The notes below the pieces were generated by a model. The model ran no database searches. It worked only from the letters and a program-made list of their open reading frames with translations, and was not told the DNA's origin. A stretch of 64,000 nucleotides of DNA from Acutalibacter sp. 1XD8-33 (GTDB lineage Bacteria > Bacillota > Clostridia > Oscillospirales > Acutalibacteraceae), in the NCBI RefSeq assembly GCF_003612555.1, contig NZ_RAZF01000009.1, positions 1 through 64,000 of the forward strand, read 5' to 3'. Shown piece by piece: positions 17,215 to 27,086 of this stretch; the stretch's first letter is position 1; each line of letters begins with the position of its first letter. A program made the translations under genes and the position numbers.

Positions 17215-18531
17215 TCAAGAAGCTACATTCTGCCCCAGTGCCTTTGCCTGGAGCCCGTCAAACTCTTCCATGCACTGCTCTACCGTAGAGCCGTTTAGCA
17301 GTTTCCGTACAATCAAACAGGTATTGCCCCACTGCTCTACCGTCATACCTGCGTTAGAGCCCAAAACATAAATGCCTTCCTCAATCCTGTCATTGAGAGG
17401 TTTTAAAGAAGGTGCACAGTCCACCGATACATTTTTTGAAGGCGAGATCACTCGGTTTGTTTCGGCATAAGTCTTAAGTGCTTTATCGGAAACCATTACA
17501 TCCAGCACCCGGGCCGCATCTTCTCTGTGCTCTGCCTCCACACCCACAGCAAACCCTGTCATGGGCATTACCGGCATCTGGCCCCGACTGCTGGGAAATC
17601 CAATCACCTGCATCTCAAAATCTGTTTTTCCATAAGCCGTTTCCGTATTGGCCGCTCCCCAATAAGCCATGACGATGGGCGTTTTCTGGGCTAGAAAATC
17701 CGCCCTTTCCCCTTCAATTGCTTCACTGACACTGGCTTTTTCCTTGTCGATATAGCCACGGTCAATTAGCGTCTGAAGGAACTCAAAGCCCGGGCGCATA
17801 TAGTCGCTGTATTTGGCTTCGCCGCTATTCAGCGCCGCAATCTCCGCCTCTGTATTTCCAGCATTATACAAATCCGCATAGGCCTGAGCAAAAACAAAGG
17901 TTTCCAGCCACCAGCGATTGGCGCCCACCGGCGTCTCAATCCCATTTTCTTTGAATATCCGGCAGCATTCCAGAAATTCTTCCGGCGTCTGCGGCAGGCT
18001 GAGATCGTATTGGTCAAACATGTCTTTGTTGACGAACAGTCCATAGGCCACTACCTCCTGGGGAATGGCAACTAGCTTTCCATTCACGGTATTGGCCGTG
18101 CGGATAATATCCCGCAGATTTTGCGCGCTGTCCAAGCCTGACAGATCCATCAGTCTCTCCTCCTCTCCCAGAAGCAGGATGGTGTCCGGGTTCAGCAGGT
18201 ATATATCATCCATATTATTGCGGGCTCTGTCAAGAGAGACTTCATCATAGGTTTTATCCTGATAGTTTTCCGCCGTATACGTTTTATATGCCACGGTCAC
18301 ACCCAAAGCGTCCTCCGCCATCGCCACTGTCAAATCTAAAGCATTTCTGGCAACATTCTCCGCGTTGGGGTCAGTTTTCTCCATGGGGCTGAACAGGTTC
18401 ACCAGTTGTTCTTCTTCCTTTTCCCGGGAAATCAGGTTCTTGGGATCTTGGGAGGTTCCACAGGACGCCAGTGTCAGAGCGGTCAATATTGCCAAGCAGC
18501 CAATCGACCACTTTGAGATTCTCTTTGTCAT
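17215..18531 (-). CDS. Extracellular solute-binding lipoprotein coupled to hybrid kinase
   Basis: The 438-residue product has a lipoprotein signal peptide ending LASC (Cys24) and the family 1 solute-binding fold, with FVNKDMFDQYDLSLPQTPEEFLECC typical of sugar-binding proteins. Its ATG overlaps the stop of the upstream hybrid kinase in an ATGA junction, and no permease or ATPase gene is adjacent. It may act as the ligand-sensing partner of that kinase rather than as a transporter subunit (inference). Downstream is the SASP gene on the same strand, 150 bp away. Confidence 0.85.
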   Translation of the reverse strand: MTKRISKWSIGCLAILTALTLASCGTSQDPKNLISREKEEEQLVNLFSPMEKTDPNAENVARNALDLTVAMAEDALGVTVAYKTYTAENYQDKTYDEVSLDRARNNMDDIYLLNPDTILLLGEEERLMDLSGLDSAQNLRDIIRTANTVNGKLVAIPQEVVAYGLFVNKDMFDQYDLSLPQTPEEFLECCRIFKENGIETPVGANRWWLETFVFAQAYADLYNAGNTEAEIAALNSGEAKYSDYMRPGFEFLQTLIDRGYIDKEKASVSEAIEGERADFLAQKTPIVMAYWGAANTETAYGKTDFEMQVIGFPSSRGQMPVMPMTGFAVGVEAEHREDAARVLDVMVSDKALKTYAETNRVISPSKNVSVDCAPSLKPLNDRIEEGIYVLGSNAGMTVEQWGNTCLIVRKLLNGSTVEQCMEEFDGLQAKALGQNVAS

Positions 18532-21092
18532 TGTGCTTCTCGTTTTCGGATACATTGCGCGATCACCTTCTTTAAAAGTTCCATATTTAATGGCTTTGCT
18601 ATATGAGCATCCATTCCAGCGTCCAAAGCCGCCTTCTCATCTTCAGCAAAGGCGTTGGCTGTCATGGCAATGATGGGGATGTGCTGTCCAGTATTCTTTT
18701 CCAAAGTGCGGATTGCTCTTGCCGCCTCATGGCCATTCATCACCGGCATCTGCACGTCCATCAGGATCCCGTCAAACTCTCCTTCCTCCGCCTGTTGAAA
18801 GCGCTCTACCGCCAAACGGCCATTCTCCACAATTTCGCAGGAAGCGCCTTCAATTTCCAGAAGTTCCACAAGAATTTCGCCGTTGATCTCATTGTCTTCC
18901 GCAGCAAGAAAGTGCAAATCCTTCAAGGCACCGCTCTCCTGAGCTTCTGCGCTATCCTCTCTCGGCTGCATCCACATTTCTTCCAGTTTCTTCTGAAGCG
19001 CAGAGACAAAGAACGGCTTTGGCAGAATCCCTGTACGCTCCATCATAAGAGCCTCTTCTGTCCCCGCCGCGTCGGGATCTACCAAAAACACCATTGGTAT
19101 AGAGTTGCCCAGCGCTTTCCGCAGCTCTCGGGCGACCGGAAGGTCGCGAACATCCCAGTCCAGCAGTACCAGCTGGCAGTCCCCGCCTCTATCCTGTAAC
19201 CGCTCCATAGCCTCGTCCAAATTCTCCGCGACATCCAGCCGGACACCGGCATCCTCCATCAATGTTTGAATATTCTTCCGGCTCTCCGAATCCCGGTCCA
19301 CCAGCAAAGCGCAAAAGAGCCCATGCTTTTTCCAGAACTGCCGGTTCTCCTGTTCCTCAAAAATCCGGAGCTCCAGGTCCACCCGGAAAAGGGACCCCTG
19401 GTTCACTTGGCTAAAGACTTCAATCGTTCCTCCCATAAGTTCCACAATACTTTTAGTAATCGCCATGCCCAGCCCAGTGCCCTGAACTTTATTGGTGGTA
19501 CTGTTTTCCGCCCGGGTAAAAGCGTCAAAAATTGTCTCCAGATACTCTGGCGTCATTCCATAGCCGTCATCTTCCACCTCAATACGGATATGCTCGTATT
19601 GTTTGGAATGCTGCTTCAGCCCAATGATTCGAAACCAGATATGCCCCCCATCCGGTGTGTACTTCACCGCGTTGGAAAGAAGATTGATCAAAATCTGGTT
19701 AATTCGCGTTTCGTCTCCTACCAGATATTCATACCGGATGCCCGTTACCTCCAGACAGAACTCCTGCCCCTTGGCTTTCGCCATTGGATGGATGATGGCA
19801 TCCACAGAGGAGACTATATCACTGAGGGCAAATTTGTCAAAATTCAGTACAACTTTCCCGCTTTCAATTTTTGACACATCCAGAATATCGTTGATCAGGC
19901 CGAGAAGATGTTGTCCGGAAGCCATAATTTTCTTTGTATATTCCCGCACCTTTGCCGGGCTCTCCGCGTCTGTGTCCAGGAGCGCAGCAAATCCAAGTAC
20001 CGCATTCATGGGGGTACGGATGTCGTGGGACATATTTGAAAGAAAGGTGGTCTTGGACCTGCTGGCAATCTGAGCAGCCTGTAGTGCTTCCGCCAGCTGT
20101 TGGTTGTGCAGCTTCCGCTCTGCCTCTCTTTCTTTTCTTACTCTGTCTTGCTGCCTCCAATTAAAATAGTACAGGACAATGCATAGGAAAAATGCCACCA
20201 TCATAGAGGCCACAACAATAAATATATTTTGGTTAACCGTCCGCCCTTCCTGCTGGATAGCCTCCACTGGTACATAGCCCACCAGATAGATTGTTCCGTC
20301 ATTTACCGGCCACATATAGTTGAGAGCATGGATCTCCCGAATATCATGGTAAAACAAAATATTATTCCCGCTTTTCAGGCATTCCTCCACGCCTGCTTGA
20401 ATCTCCGTGTCCATAATATTGTTTGCACGATAAAAATCAGCCAGATTCAGATGACCGGCGCTTCGCTGCCCCATTCCTTTGGGCTTCAAAACAAAACGCC
20501 TGCTTTTTGCGTCCATAATATAGAGCGACGCCTGCTTATTGTAGAACCCGTTTGGCAGCGATCTGTCAATAACGTCATAGATATATTCCGCATAAAGAGT
20601 TCCAATTTCTTTGCCATCGCGCTCCACTGGACATTTGGCTGTATATGCCCATGTGCCCATATAGTTTAAATAGGACTGGGAAACCGGCAGTCCACCTATC
20701 GTTCCGCCGGCAGAAAAGTCCAGCCCCTCCTCGGTGAACCGTTCTCCTGTATTGGAAATCCCTTCTGTTTTTCCAGAAAGGATCAAAGACATCTTCGACA
20801 TGGTTTGGTTTGTTTCACATGCGCGGATATAGGCTTCCGGATCCTCTGCCCGAGCGATCTCATGGGCAATCAACGTCTGAAAGTCCGCCTCACTGCGCAA
20901 GATTGCCTCAATGGTGTATTGGATCAGATCCAAACTCTCGCTTACATTCTGAATCGCTGATGACGACATCTCTTGGGTGATTTTTTGTGAGACAGTATAT
21001 ACCACTGTCCCTAAAACGCAGAAAATCAGCAGGATAGAGAGGAGCAGGGATATCCCCTTGCGCTTTTCTTGTTTCTTTTGCTTCTCTTTCAT
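18528..21092 (-). CDS. Hybrid sensor histidine kinase with two receiver domains
   Basis: An 854-residue protein. Transmembrane segments at ~15-35 and ~288-310 enclose a ~250-residue extracellular Cache-like sensor. A coiled linker leads to the HisKA motif SNMSHDIRTPMNAV (His356) and HATPase (NLLSNAVKYTPDG, GTGLGMAI). The first receiver domain is degenerate but keeps LLDWDV. The second is canonical, with AAEDNEIN and ILMDVQMPVMNG. No HPt domain is seen. A GTG 11 codons earlier is possible, but ATG 21092 starts the typical Lys-rich N-terminus. It is translationally coupled to the binding lipoprotein downstream, suggesting a two-part sensor. Confidence 0.9.
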   Translation of the reverse strand: MKEKQKKQEKRKGISLLLSILLIFCVLGTVVYTVSQKITQEMSSSAIQNVSESLDLIQYTIEAILRSEADFQTLIAHEIARAEDPEAYIRACETNQTMSKMSLILSGKTEGISNTGERFTEEGLDFSAGGTIGGLPVSQSYLNYMGTWAYTAKCPVERDGKEIGTLYAEYIYDVIDRSLPNGFYNKQASLYIMDAKSRRFVLKPKGMGQRSAGHLNLADFYRANNIMDTEIQAGVEECLKSGNNILFYHDIREIHALNYMWPVNDGTIYLVGYVPVEAIQQEGRTVNQNIFIVVASMMVAFFLCIVLYYFNWRQQDRVRKEREAERKLHNQQLAEALQAAQIASRSKTTFLSNMSHDIRTPMNAVLGFAALLDTDAESPAKVREYTKKIMASGQHLLGLINDILDVSKIESGKVVLNFDKFALSDIVSSVDAIIHPMAKAKGQEFCLEVTGIRYEYLVGDETRINQILINLLSNAVKYTPDGGHIWFRIIGLKQHSKQYEHIRIEVEDDGYGMTPEYLETIFDAFTRAENSTTNKVQGTGLGMAITKSIVELMGGTIEVFSQVNQGSLFRVDLELRIFEEQENRQFWKKHGLFCALLVDRDSESRKNIQTLMEDAGVRLDVAENLDEAMERLQDRGGDCQLVLLDWDVRDLPVARELRKALGNSIPMVFLVDPDAAGTEEALMMERTGILPKPFFVSALQKKLEEMWMQPREDSAEAQESGALKDLHFLAAEDNEINGEILVELLEIEGASCEIVENGRLAVERFQQAEEGEFDGILMDVQMPVMNGHEAARAIRTLEKNTGQHIPIIAMTANAFAEDEKAALDAGMDAHIAKPLNMELLKKVIAQCIRKREAQ

Positions 21093-21188
21093 AGATAAAT
21101 CACCATTCTGATATTTTGGGAGCACGCCAGAACATTCCTCTTGAAAAGGCTTCTTTGCGCTTTCATATTGAGAGAGATCTGTTTATCT

Positions 21189-21218
21189 ATTATACTATTT
21201 TCTTCATTTTAGTGTCAA
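21189..21218 (-). promoter_or_regulatory. Sigma-A promoter of the hybrid kinase operon
   Basis: Minus strand TTGACA (21218-21213), 18-nt spacer, TATAAT (21194-21189), both consensus hexamers. It sits in the 325-bp divergent gap (21093-21417) between the kinase and asnB. For asnB only a -10-like TATAAT at 21378-21383 is visible, without a good -35 at the right distance. The rest of the gap shows nothing further. Confidence 0.75.
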
Positions 21219-21417
21219 TAGCTTCCTGACAGGACATAGGGTTTTCTTATCCTAGCTTCTCTTTTTGCGAGGACTACCAGAGTCGAAAAATCTCCTCTAT
21301 GCAAATACTGTTTCGCAATAGAACCTGTTTCATCCGCTTTTCGACAGTTTGCAAGGAAATCCAAACCGCCGTCCGCATATAATAAAAGAGCATACTTTTT
21401 GGAAAGGGTCTGGTTTT

Positions 21418-23271
21418 ATGTGTGGAATTGCAGGCTTCAGCGATTATGATGGAAATCTGTTGGATGAAAAATATCTTTGGATGGCCTTAGTTCGGCGTAT
21501 GGCCCGCCGGCTCTCTCACCGGGGTCCAGACGATCAAGGCGCTCACGTTTCTGCCCATAGCGCCTTGGCACATAGGAGACTGGCGGTAATTGACCCGCAA
21601 AATGGCCATCAGCCCATGACAACCGTTCGAGATGGCAAGGAGTGCACTGTCGTCTATAACGGCGAACTCTATAACGCCGCAGAACTCCGCGTCGACCTGG
21701 AAAGCCGGGGATTTACTTTTTACACCGACTGCGACACCGAAGTTGTGCTTAACGCTTACCTCTGCTACGGAGAAGAATGCCCGGAAAAACTCAACGGAAT
21801 CTTCGCCTTCGCGGTAGATGACTGCGCCAAAGAGCGCACTTTCCTGTGCCGGGACCGCTTTGGGGTAAAACCGCTCTTTTATACCTTCCAAAACGATCGG
21901 CTGGCCTTTAGCTCGGAAATCAAAGGGCTGTTCGAATATCCCGGTGTAAACCCTGTCCTGGGCAGAGATGGGCTTTGTGAAATTTTTGGCCTAGGGCCGG
22001 CCCGCACTCCCGGCTGCGGCGTATTTCAGGGCATTTATGAGCTAAAACCTGGATATATGGCGTTCTTTGACCGAGAGGGTTTTCGGGATCAGCAATATTT
22101 TGATCTGACCGCTATGCCCCACATGGAGGACTATGAAAGCACTGTGACCACCCTGCGGGAATTGCTGATGGATACCGTAGAACGGCAAATGGTTTCTGAT
22201 GTGCCTCTATGCACCTTTCTGTCCGGCGGGCTGGATTCCAGCGTCGTGACCGCTATCGCAGCGCGTCTTTTAAAAGAGCAGGGGAAATCCCTTTCCACCT
22301 ACTCCTTTGAGTTTCAGGGCAACGAAGAATTCTTTACCCCTTCCTCTTTTCAACCGGACCGTGACCAGGCCTGGGCGGAAAAGGTCAGTGAACTGCTGGG
22401 CACCTATCACACTACACTTCTTTGCAGCAACGACCAACTGGCGGACTCTCTTTTTGAAGGTGTAATTGCCAAAGATCTGCCTGGCATGGCCGATATTGAC
22501 GGTTCTCTGCTTCATTTCTGCCGCCAGGTAAAAAAGAATCATGTAGTTGCCCTCTGCGGGGAATGCGCGGATGAAATTTTTGGAGGATACCCCTGGTTCC
22601 ACCGGCGGGAAATGTTCGACGGCACTCATTTCCCTTGGAGCAATAACCTTGATGTCCGTCAATCCTTGCTGAAGCCTGAGCTGGCGGAACAGTTGAAGAT
22701 TGAAAATTACGTAAACTTAAGATTACAGGAGGCCTTAGATTCTGTCCCAGTTCTTTCTGGAGAATCCGCAGAACAGAGGAGAATGCGAGAAATATCCTAT
22801 TTGAACATGAAATGGTTTATGTCAACCCTTTTGGATCGAAAGGACCGGTGCAGCATGGCAAGCGGTTTAGAGGTGCGCGTGCCTTACTGCGACCATCGGA
22901 TTGCCCAATACGTATTTAACATTCCCTGGGACTTCAAATGCCCGGGCGGCATTCCAAAAGGCTTGCTGCGGGACGCCGCCAAGGGCCTGCTGCCCCAGGA
23001 GATTCTCCAACGGAAAAAAAGCCCCTACCCCAAAACCCATAACCCTGGTTATGAGCAGATTCTGAAGCAGCGGCTTTCCTTTATTCTGCGTGACGGCCTA
23101 CAGCCTATCCACAAAATCCTTTCAGAAGAAGTGGTGCAGGGCTTGCTGAATCAAAACTTTGACTACGGCAAGCCCTGGTTCGGTCAGCTCATGGCCGGGC
23201 CCCAGATGCTGGCCTATTTGATCCAGATTAACTACTGGATGCTTCACTATAACATCTATCTGGACATTTAA
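21418..23271 (+). CDS. asnB: Asparagine synthetase (glutamine-hydrolysing)
   Basis: The 617-residue product starts MCGIAGF, so Cys2 becomes the N-terminal nucleophile of the class II glutaminase domain. RLSHRGPDDQG and VYNGELYN follow. The synthetase domain shows the pyrophosphate loop SGGLDSS and later GECADEIFGGYPW. It makes asparagine from aspartate, glutamine and ATP. ATG 21418 is required for the exposed Cys and follows GGAAAGGG. An upstream in-frame start would bury the nucleophile and is rejected. Confidence 0.95.
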   Translation: MCGIAGFSDYDGNLLDEKYLWMALVRRMARRLSHRGPDDQGAHVSAHSALAHRRLAVIDPQNGHQPMTTVRDGKECTVVYNGELYNAAELRVDLESRGFTFYTDCDTEVVLNAYLCYGEECPEKLNGIFAFAVDDCAKERTFLCRDRFGVKPLFYTFQNDRLAFSSEIKGLFEYPGVNPVLGRDGLCEIFGLGPARTPGCGVFQGIYELKPGYMAFFDREGFRDQQYFDLTAMPHMEDYESTVTTLRELLMDTVERQMVSDVPLCTFLSGGLDSSVVTAIAARLLKEQGKSLSTYSFEFQGNEEFFTPSSFQPDRDQAWAEKVSELLGTYHTTLLCSNDQLADSLFEGVIAKDLPGMADIDGSLLHFCRQVKKNHVVALCGECADEIFGGYPWFHRREMFDGTHFPWSNNLDVRQSLLKPELAEQLKIENYVNLRLQEALDSVPVLSGESAEQRRMREISYLNMKWFMSTLLDRKDRCSMASGLEVRVPYCDHRIAQYVFNIPWDFKCPGGIPKGLLRDAAKGLLPQEILQRKKSPYPKTHNPGYEQILKQRLSFILRDGLQPIHKILSEEVVQGLLNQNFDYGKPWFGQLMAGPQMLAYLIQINYWMLHYNIYLDI

Positions 23272-23319
23272 AGCCGGTATTCATATTTAACGGCGGCCAC
23301 AGATTGTGAATATAAGTTC

Positions 23320-24420
23320 TTAGCTCCACCCGGATAGATTTTCCTCCTCCAACCGGCGCACTTTAACATTCACTTCTACCTCATAGTGGCACTGGGACAG
23401 AATCTGCGGCCAATCCTGAGAATTCTCCTGCCAAAAGCCAGTATAATGGCGGTACAGCCGCCTACCAAATCCAAAAATATCACAGCCATCCCGTACCGCG
23501 CTCTGTTCAATGGCAGAGGCCGCTTCCTCCCGCAAAAGCTGGGCTGCGGCGGCCTCCAAGGCAGGATAGAACTCCCTCTCTTTTTCATGGTTTCCCGCAG
23601 CCGCGCTCACATCCGCGTCAATCTGGATAGAGATCTGAAAATCGGGCGCTTCCCTAAGACCCGCCTGAATCTCTCCCTCAACATTGCGCAGGCTTAGGGT
23701 GACGGATCCCAGTTGTTCTCCAAAAACTGCCAATTCCCCATGTTCCAGCTTACCCAATGCCGCCAGATACCCCCGTGTCTGCTCCAGAGAGAGAAATCCT
23801 TTGATCTGGGTGCCGGAAAAGTATCCGGTAGCCGCCACTTCTACGCCGGAGTCAGTGGCCCGCAATACTGGCAGCACCGGCGATTCGCCCTCACCTTTGG
23901 CGCTGTTTACGAAGTCCAGGATATCCACGTCCGCCACTTGGCCGTTATACCGGCCCCCACTGCCCAAAGCCTGGAGCTCCGACATTCTCATCAATTTTCC
24001 ATCTTTCTCTGAGGACAGTACCTCCTCCGCCGTATTCTCCGCCAAAAAGAGTTTTACGGCTGGCCTAGTGTTATAGTAGCGCACAAAAAAATCCAGACAT
24101 TGATCCAGTCCTCTTTGGGCGCACTCCATGCCGAATACCACCAGATAATTGTGGGCGTAAAAGGGGTCGCGTCCGGTAGAAAGCGACAGGCTGGACAGAG
24201 CCTCCAGTACGGTGGAGCCTTGGCAGACAAACAGCTCTTCTCCCTCATCCTCCGCTGAGATAGAGGACCGCACGGTTACCCGGTAGTTTTGCCCGTCCCA
24301 ATCTACGCCGATCCCATGGATGAGCACTCTCTCGTAAAGTTCAGGATATCCGCAGCCGCTGAACATCCCAACCAATACCAGAACCATCCCACCCAGAAAG
24401 ATTCTTTTCCACAGCTTCAT
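23320..24420 (-). CDS. Ger(x)C-family germination lipoprotein
   Basis: The 366-residue product begins with a lipoprotein signal peptide ending FSGC (Cys23), followed by GYPELYERVLIHGIGVDWDG, the recognisable start of GerAC/GerBC C subunits. The rest is the beta-rich Ger(x)C fold. It is anchored outside the spore inner membrane as the C subunit of a nutrient germinant receptor. ATG 24420 overlaps the B-subunit stop (ATGA) with GGAGG in the preceding codons. It closes the germination operon, convergent with asnB. Confidence 0.92.
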   Translation of the reverse strand: MKLWKRIFLGGMVLVLVGMFSGCGYPELYERVLIHGIGVDWDGQNYRVTVRSSISAEDEGEELFVCQGSTVLEALSSLSLSTGRDPFYAHNYLVVFGMECAQRGLDQCLDFFVRYYNTRPAVKLFLAENTAEEVLSSEKDGKLMRMSELQALGSGGRYNGQVADVDILDFVNSAKGEGESPVLPVLRATDSGVEVAATGYFSGTQIKGFLSLEQTRGYLAALGKLEHGELAVFGEQLGSVTLSLRNVEGEIQAGLREAPDFQISIQIDADVSAAAGNHEKEREFYPALEAAAAQLLREEAASAIEQSAVRDGCDIFGFGRRLYRHYTGFWQENSQDWPQILSQCHYEVEVNVKVRRLEEENLSGWS

Positions 24421-25505
24421 TTGCCCCTCCTCTTTCTTCCCAATGCTCCCGCCGCCCAGATTATCAGCGGTATTGCTCCACCGCTGATTACTGTGCACCA
24501 GAACAGAAATTTCGTATCCAAAAACCATCGCTGCATTCGGGACTGGCCGGCGATGGCCAAAGCCAATACCAAAACAGCCACGCCAGTGGCCCAAAGAGCC
24601 CATTTGGGCTCTTTTCTTTTCGTCAAGGCGGAAAAGCATACCCGGCAAGCATAGAGATCGCAGGCCAATTTAATCACCAATCCCATCATCCAGACGCCGG
24701 TAAACACCGCGTCCAGCCTTTGCAGGGAACGTACTTCCGTAATGGAGGCCAGCACATAGACCGGGAAGTTCTGGGTGTAGGCGTACCGTCCCAAGCACCC
24801 CACGATCAGCAGCACCGTCACCCCTACGAAAAGGGAGGTTCCCGCCATCCAGCCAAAAAAACCCAGCTTCTTCCGGCCCTTTACCTGGGGCAGCAGAACC
24901 GCCATGTCCGCGAAAATAGACGTCCTGGCTAAAAACAGCACCACCCCTTGCCCCGTCTGAGAAAGCCCCCCACAGAACAGCGGCTCCAGATTGTCCAAGG
25001 AAAAGCGCCTGGCCACAATGGAAAACACCAGCCCGCAGCCCAGCAGGAGCACCACGAATACACAGGTAGCGCACCGCGCCACGGTTTCAATCCCCCGCAT
25101 GGCTCCGTATAGAGCCACACCCACCAGGGCTGTAATCACCATTCCCGCTGAGAATCCAGGATTCACCGTGTCCATGAGAAAGATCTGGAACAGCGCCAGG
25201 GAGGTTCCTCCTACTAGCACAAAATACAGCCCATAGCAGATTGGCACGAGCCTTCCGGCCCAGCCCATGTTCTCCATGGCCAACTCCGGCACACCTCTTT
25301 CTCCGCTACGTCCCAGGGCCATCCAGATTGGGACGGCCAGAACCGCCCCTATAGCCATGGCAATCAGATAGGAAAAAATGGTGTCCAGCATATTCTCTCC
25401 CCCAGTATAGTGGGCATTGAGAGCAATGGTCACCACCACCCGGGACACAAACATGGCGATAAAAAACTGGGCTGAGCTAATCTTTGTCCGCTCCATGGCA
25501 ATCAT
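24417..25505 (-). CDS. GerB-family germination permease subunit
   Basis: The 362-residue integral membrane protein has about ten hydrophobic segments and matches the B subunit of germinant receptors, which belongs to the APC transporter superfamily. The start MERTKISSAQFFIAMF is typical of the family. It binds germinant within the spore inner membrane together with A and C subunits. ATG 25505 overlaps the A-subunit stop in an ATGA junction with GGAGATAGGAGA just upstream. Confidence 0.92.
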   Translation of the reverse strand: MIAMERTKISSAQFFIAMFVSRVVVTIALNAHYTGGENMLDTIFSYLIAMAIGAVLAVPIWMALGRSGERGVPELAMENMGWAGRLVPICYGLYFVLVGGTSLALFQIFLMDTVNPGFSAGMVITALVGVALYGAMRGIETVARCATCVFVVLLLGCGLVFSIVARRFSLDNLEPLFCGGLSQTGQGVVLFLARTSIFADMAVLLPQVKGRKKLGFFGWMAGTSLFVGVTVLLIVGCLGRYAYTQNFPVYVLASITEVRSLQRLDAVFTGVWMMGLVIKLACDLYACRVCFSALTKRKEPKWALWATGVAVLVLALAIAGQSRMQRWFLDTKFLFWCTVISGGAIPLIIWAAGALGRKRRGK

Positions 25506-26956
25506 TCTCCTATCTCCCGGCTGCCGGGCATATCCTGTACCTTGGCGTTCCCCTTTGCCAGCCGCCGCCAGCCAGCCCGAACCAGTACATCCCGAAAGGC
25601 CAGCCGTCTGTTATAAGGGGCCACCGGAGAAAGCAGGGGCACCCCGAAGCTATCCGTTCCGCACAGGTCCATAAGCAGCAGTACCAGACCAATCATCACA
25701 CCCCATACCCCTAAGAAATTTCCTGCCAGCAAAAATGCCAGCCGCAGCAGGGCCAGGGGTTCATATAGCCTGGGTACCGCATAGCCGGCGATAGCGGTCA
25801 GGGCCACCACCATCAGAGATGGGGCGCTCACCAGCCCTGAGGACACGGCGGTGTCTCCGATGACCAGCCCGCCCACAATGCTCACCGTAGTGGAAAGGGA
25901 CCGGGGCGCCCGCAGGCCCGCTTCCCGCAGCACCTCATAGAGAAAATACAGAATCAAGGTTTCCGCCATCACCGGAAAGGGGGTCTGGGCTTCGGATTCC
26001 GCGATTTTCAGCAGCAGGGCCTCAGGAAGCATCTCAGGGTGATGGGTAGCGATGGCCACGTAAAGTCCTGGCAGAAAGGCGCTGAGAAAAAAAGACGCGT
26101 ATTTCAACCAGCGGATGAAGGTACCGTAAAAGGGTCGGGTGAGGTAGTCATCCAGTGTTTGAAAGTTCTCCACAAAGAGGAAAGGAACCAGAATGGCACT
26201 GGGAGTTCCCTCGACCAAAATGGCGATCCGGCCCTCTTCAATTTTTCCGCAGACCACATCGGGGCGTTCCGTCATGCCGACTCCGCTGAACACGCCCCCT
26301 CGTTCTAAAAAGCTCACCAGATACCCCGCGCCCAAGGCGGTATCCAGATCATAAGATTTCAGCCTCCGGCGGACCTGCTCCAGAATCTGCGGGCTGGCAA
26401 CGCCTTCTAGATAGCACAGAGCCAAGGGCGTGCGGCTTTGGCCTCCGACCTCCGCCTTTTCAAATTTCAGAGCGGCGGTTTTCATTCTTCTCCGGATCAT
26501 GGAGATATTATTCTGGTAGCTTTCTGTGAAGCCATCCTTGGCTCCCCGCTGCATCACCTCATTTTGAGGCTCATCCGGGCCCCGGGTTTCGAATCCCTGC
26601 ACCCCGAATACCAAGGCCTCCGGACATCCGTCCAGGCAGAGCACCGCAAAGCCGCTCATAAGCAGAACCAGAATCTGGTCCATCCTGGCCTCCCGCTTCT
26701 GCTCCATTGTGCCCAATACGGCCTTCTCGATATAGTTCAGCCGGGCGGATCCATCGCCAGGGATGCTTCCCGCCTCCATCAGCGGGTTTAAGATACTGAG
26801 GGTGATGATCTGCTTGCTTACTAATCCATCCAGAGCAAATAATGCGGCTTTTCCTCCCCCGACTTCCAAATCACGAGCCATAAAGTCCATGGCATTCTCA
26901 AATTTTTTTTGGAGATACCGTTTGGTTTCCTCCAAATTTGCGGAAATTATCTCCAC
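25502..26956 (-). CDS. GerA-family germination protein, A subunit
   Basis: The 484-residue product is the A subunit of a nutrient germinant receptor: a large N-terminal soluble domain (with LEVGGGKAALFALDGLVSK and RRMKTAALKFEK), VEGTPSAILVPFLFVENFQTLDDY, then a membrane domain of several helices. I place the start at GTG 26956 because GGAGG lies 8 nt upstream. A TTG five codons earlier would put this site inside the gene. First cistron of an A-B-C operon with two 4-bp overlaps, so subunits are probably made in fixed ratio. Confidence 0.92.
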   Translation of the reverse strand: MEIISANLEETKRYLQKKFENAMDFMARDLEVGGGKAALFALDGLVSKQIITLSILNPLMEAGSIPGDGSARLNYIEKAVLGTMEQKREARMDQILVLLMSGFAVLCLDGCPEALVFGVQGFETRGPDEPQNEVMQRGAKDGFTESYQNNISMIRRRMKTAALKFEKAEVGGQSRTPLALCYLEGVASPQILEQVRRRLKSYDLDTALGAGYLVSFLERGGVFSGVGMTERPDVVCGKIEEGRIAILVEGTPSAILVPFLFVENFQTLDDYLTRPFYGTFIRWLKYASFFLSAFLPGLYVAIATHHPEMLPEALLLKIAESEAQTPFPVMAETLILYFLYEVLREAGLRAPRSLSTTVSIVGGLVIGDTAVSSGLVSAPSLMVVALTAIAGYAVPRLYEPLALLRLAFLLAGNFLGVWGVMIGLVLLLMDLCGTDSFGVPLLSPVAPYNRRLAFRDVLVRAGWRRLAKGNAKVQDMPGSREIGE

Positions 26957-27086
26957 CCATCCCGCCTCCAATCCAACAAATCATGAGCATAGTGTTGACG
27001 GAACCCGCCCGTTTATGCGGATAAACCTGGGAAAGCGAGTGATAATAGGGGCAGAGAATTCAAAAATCAGTGGAAAGAGGGATTCG

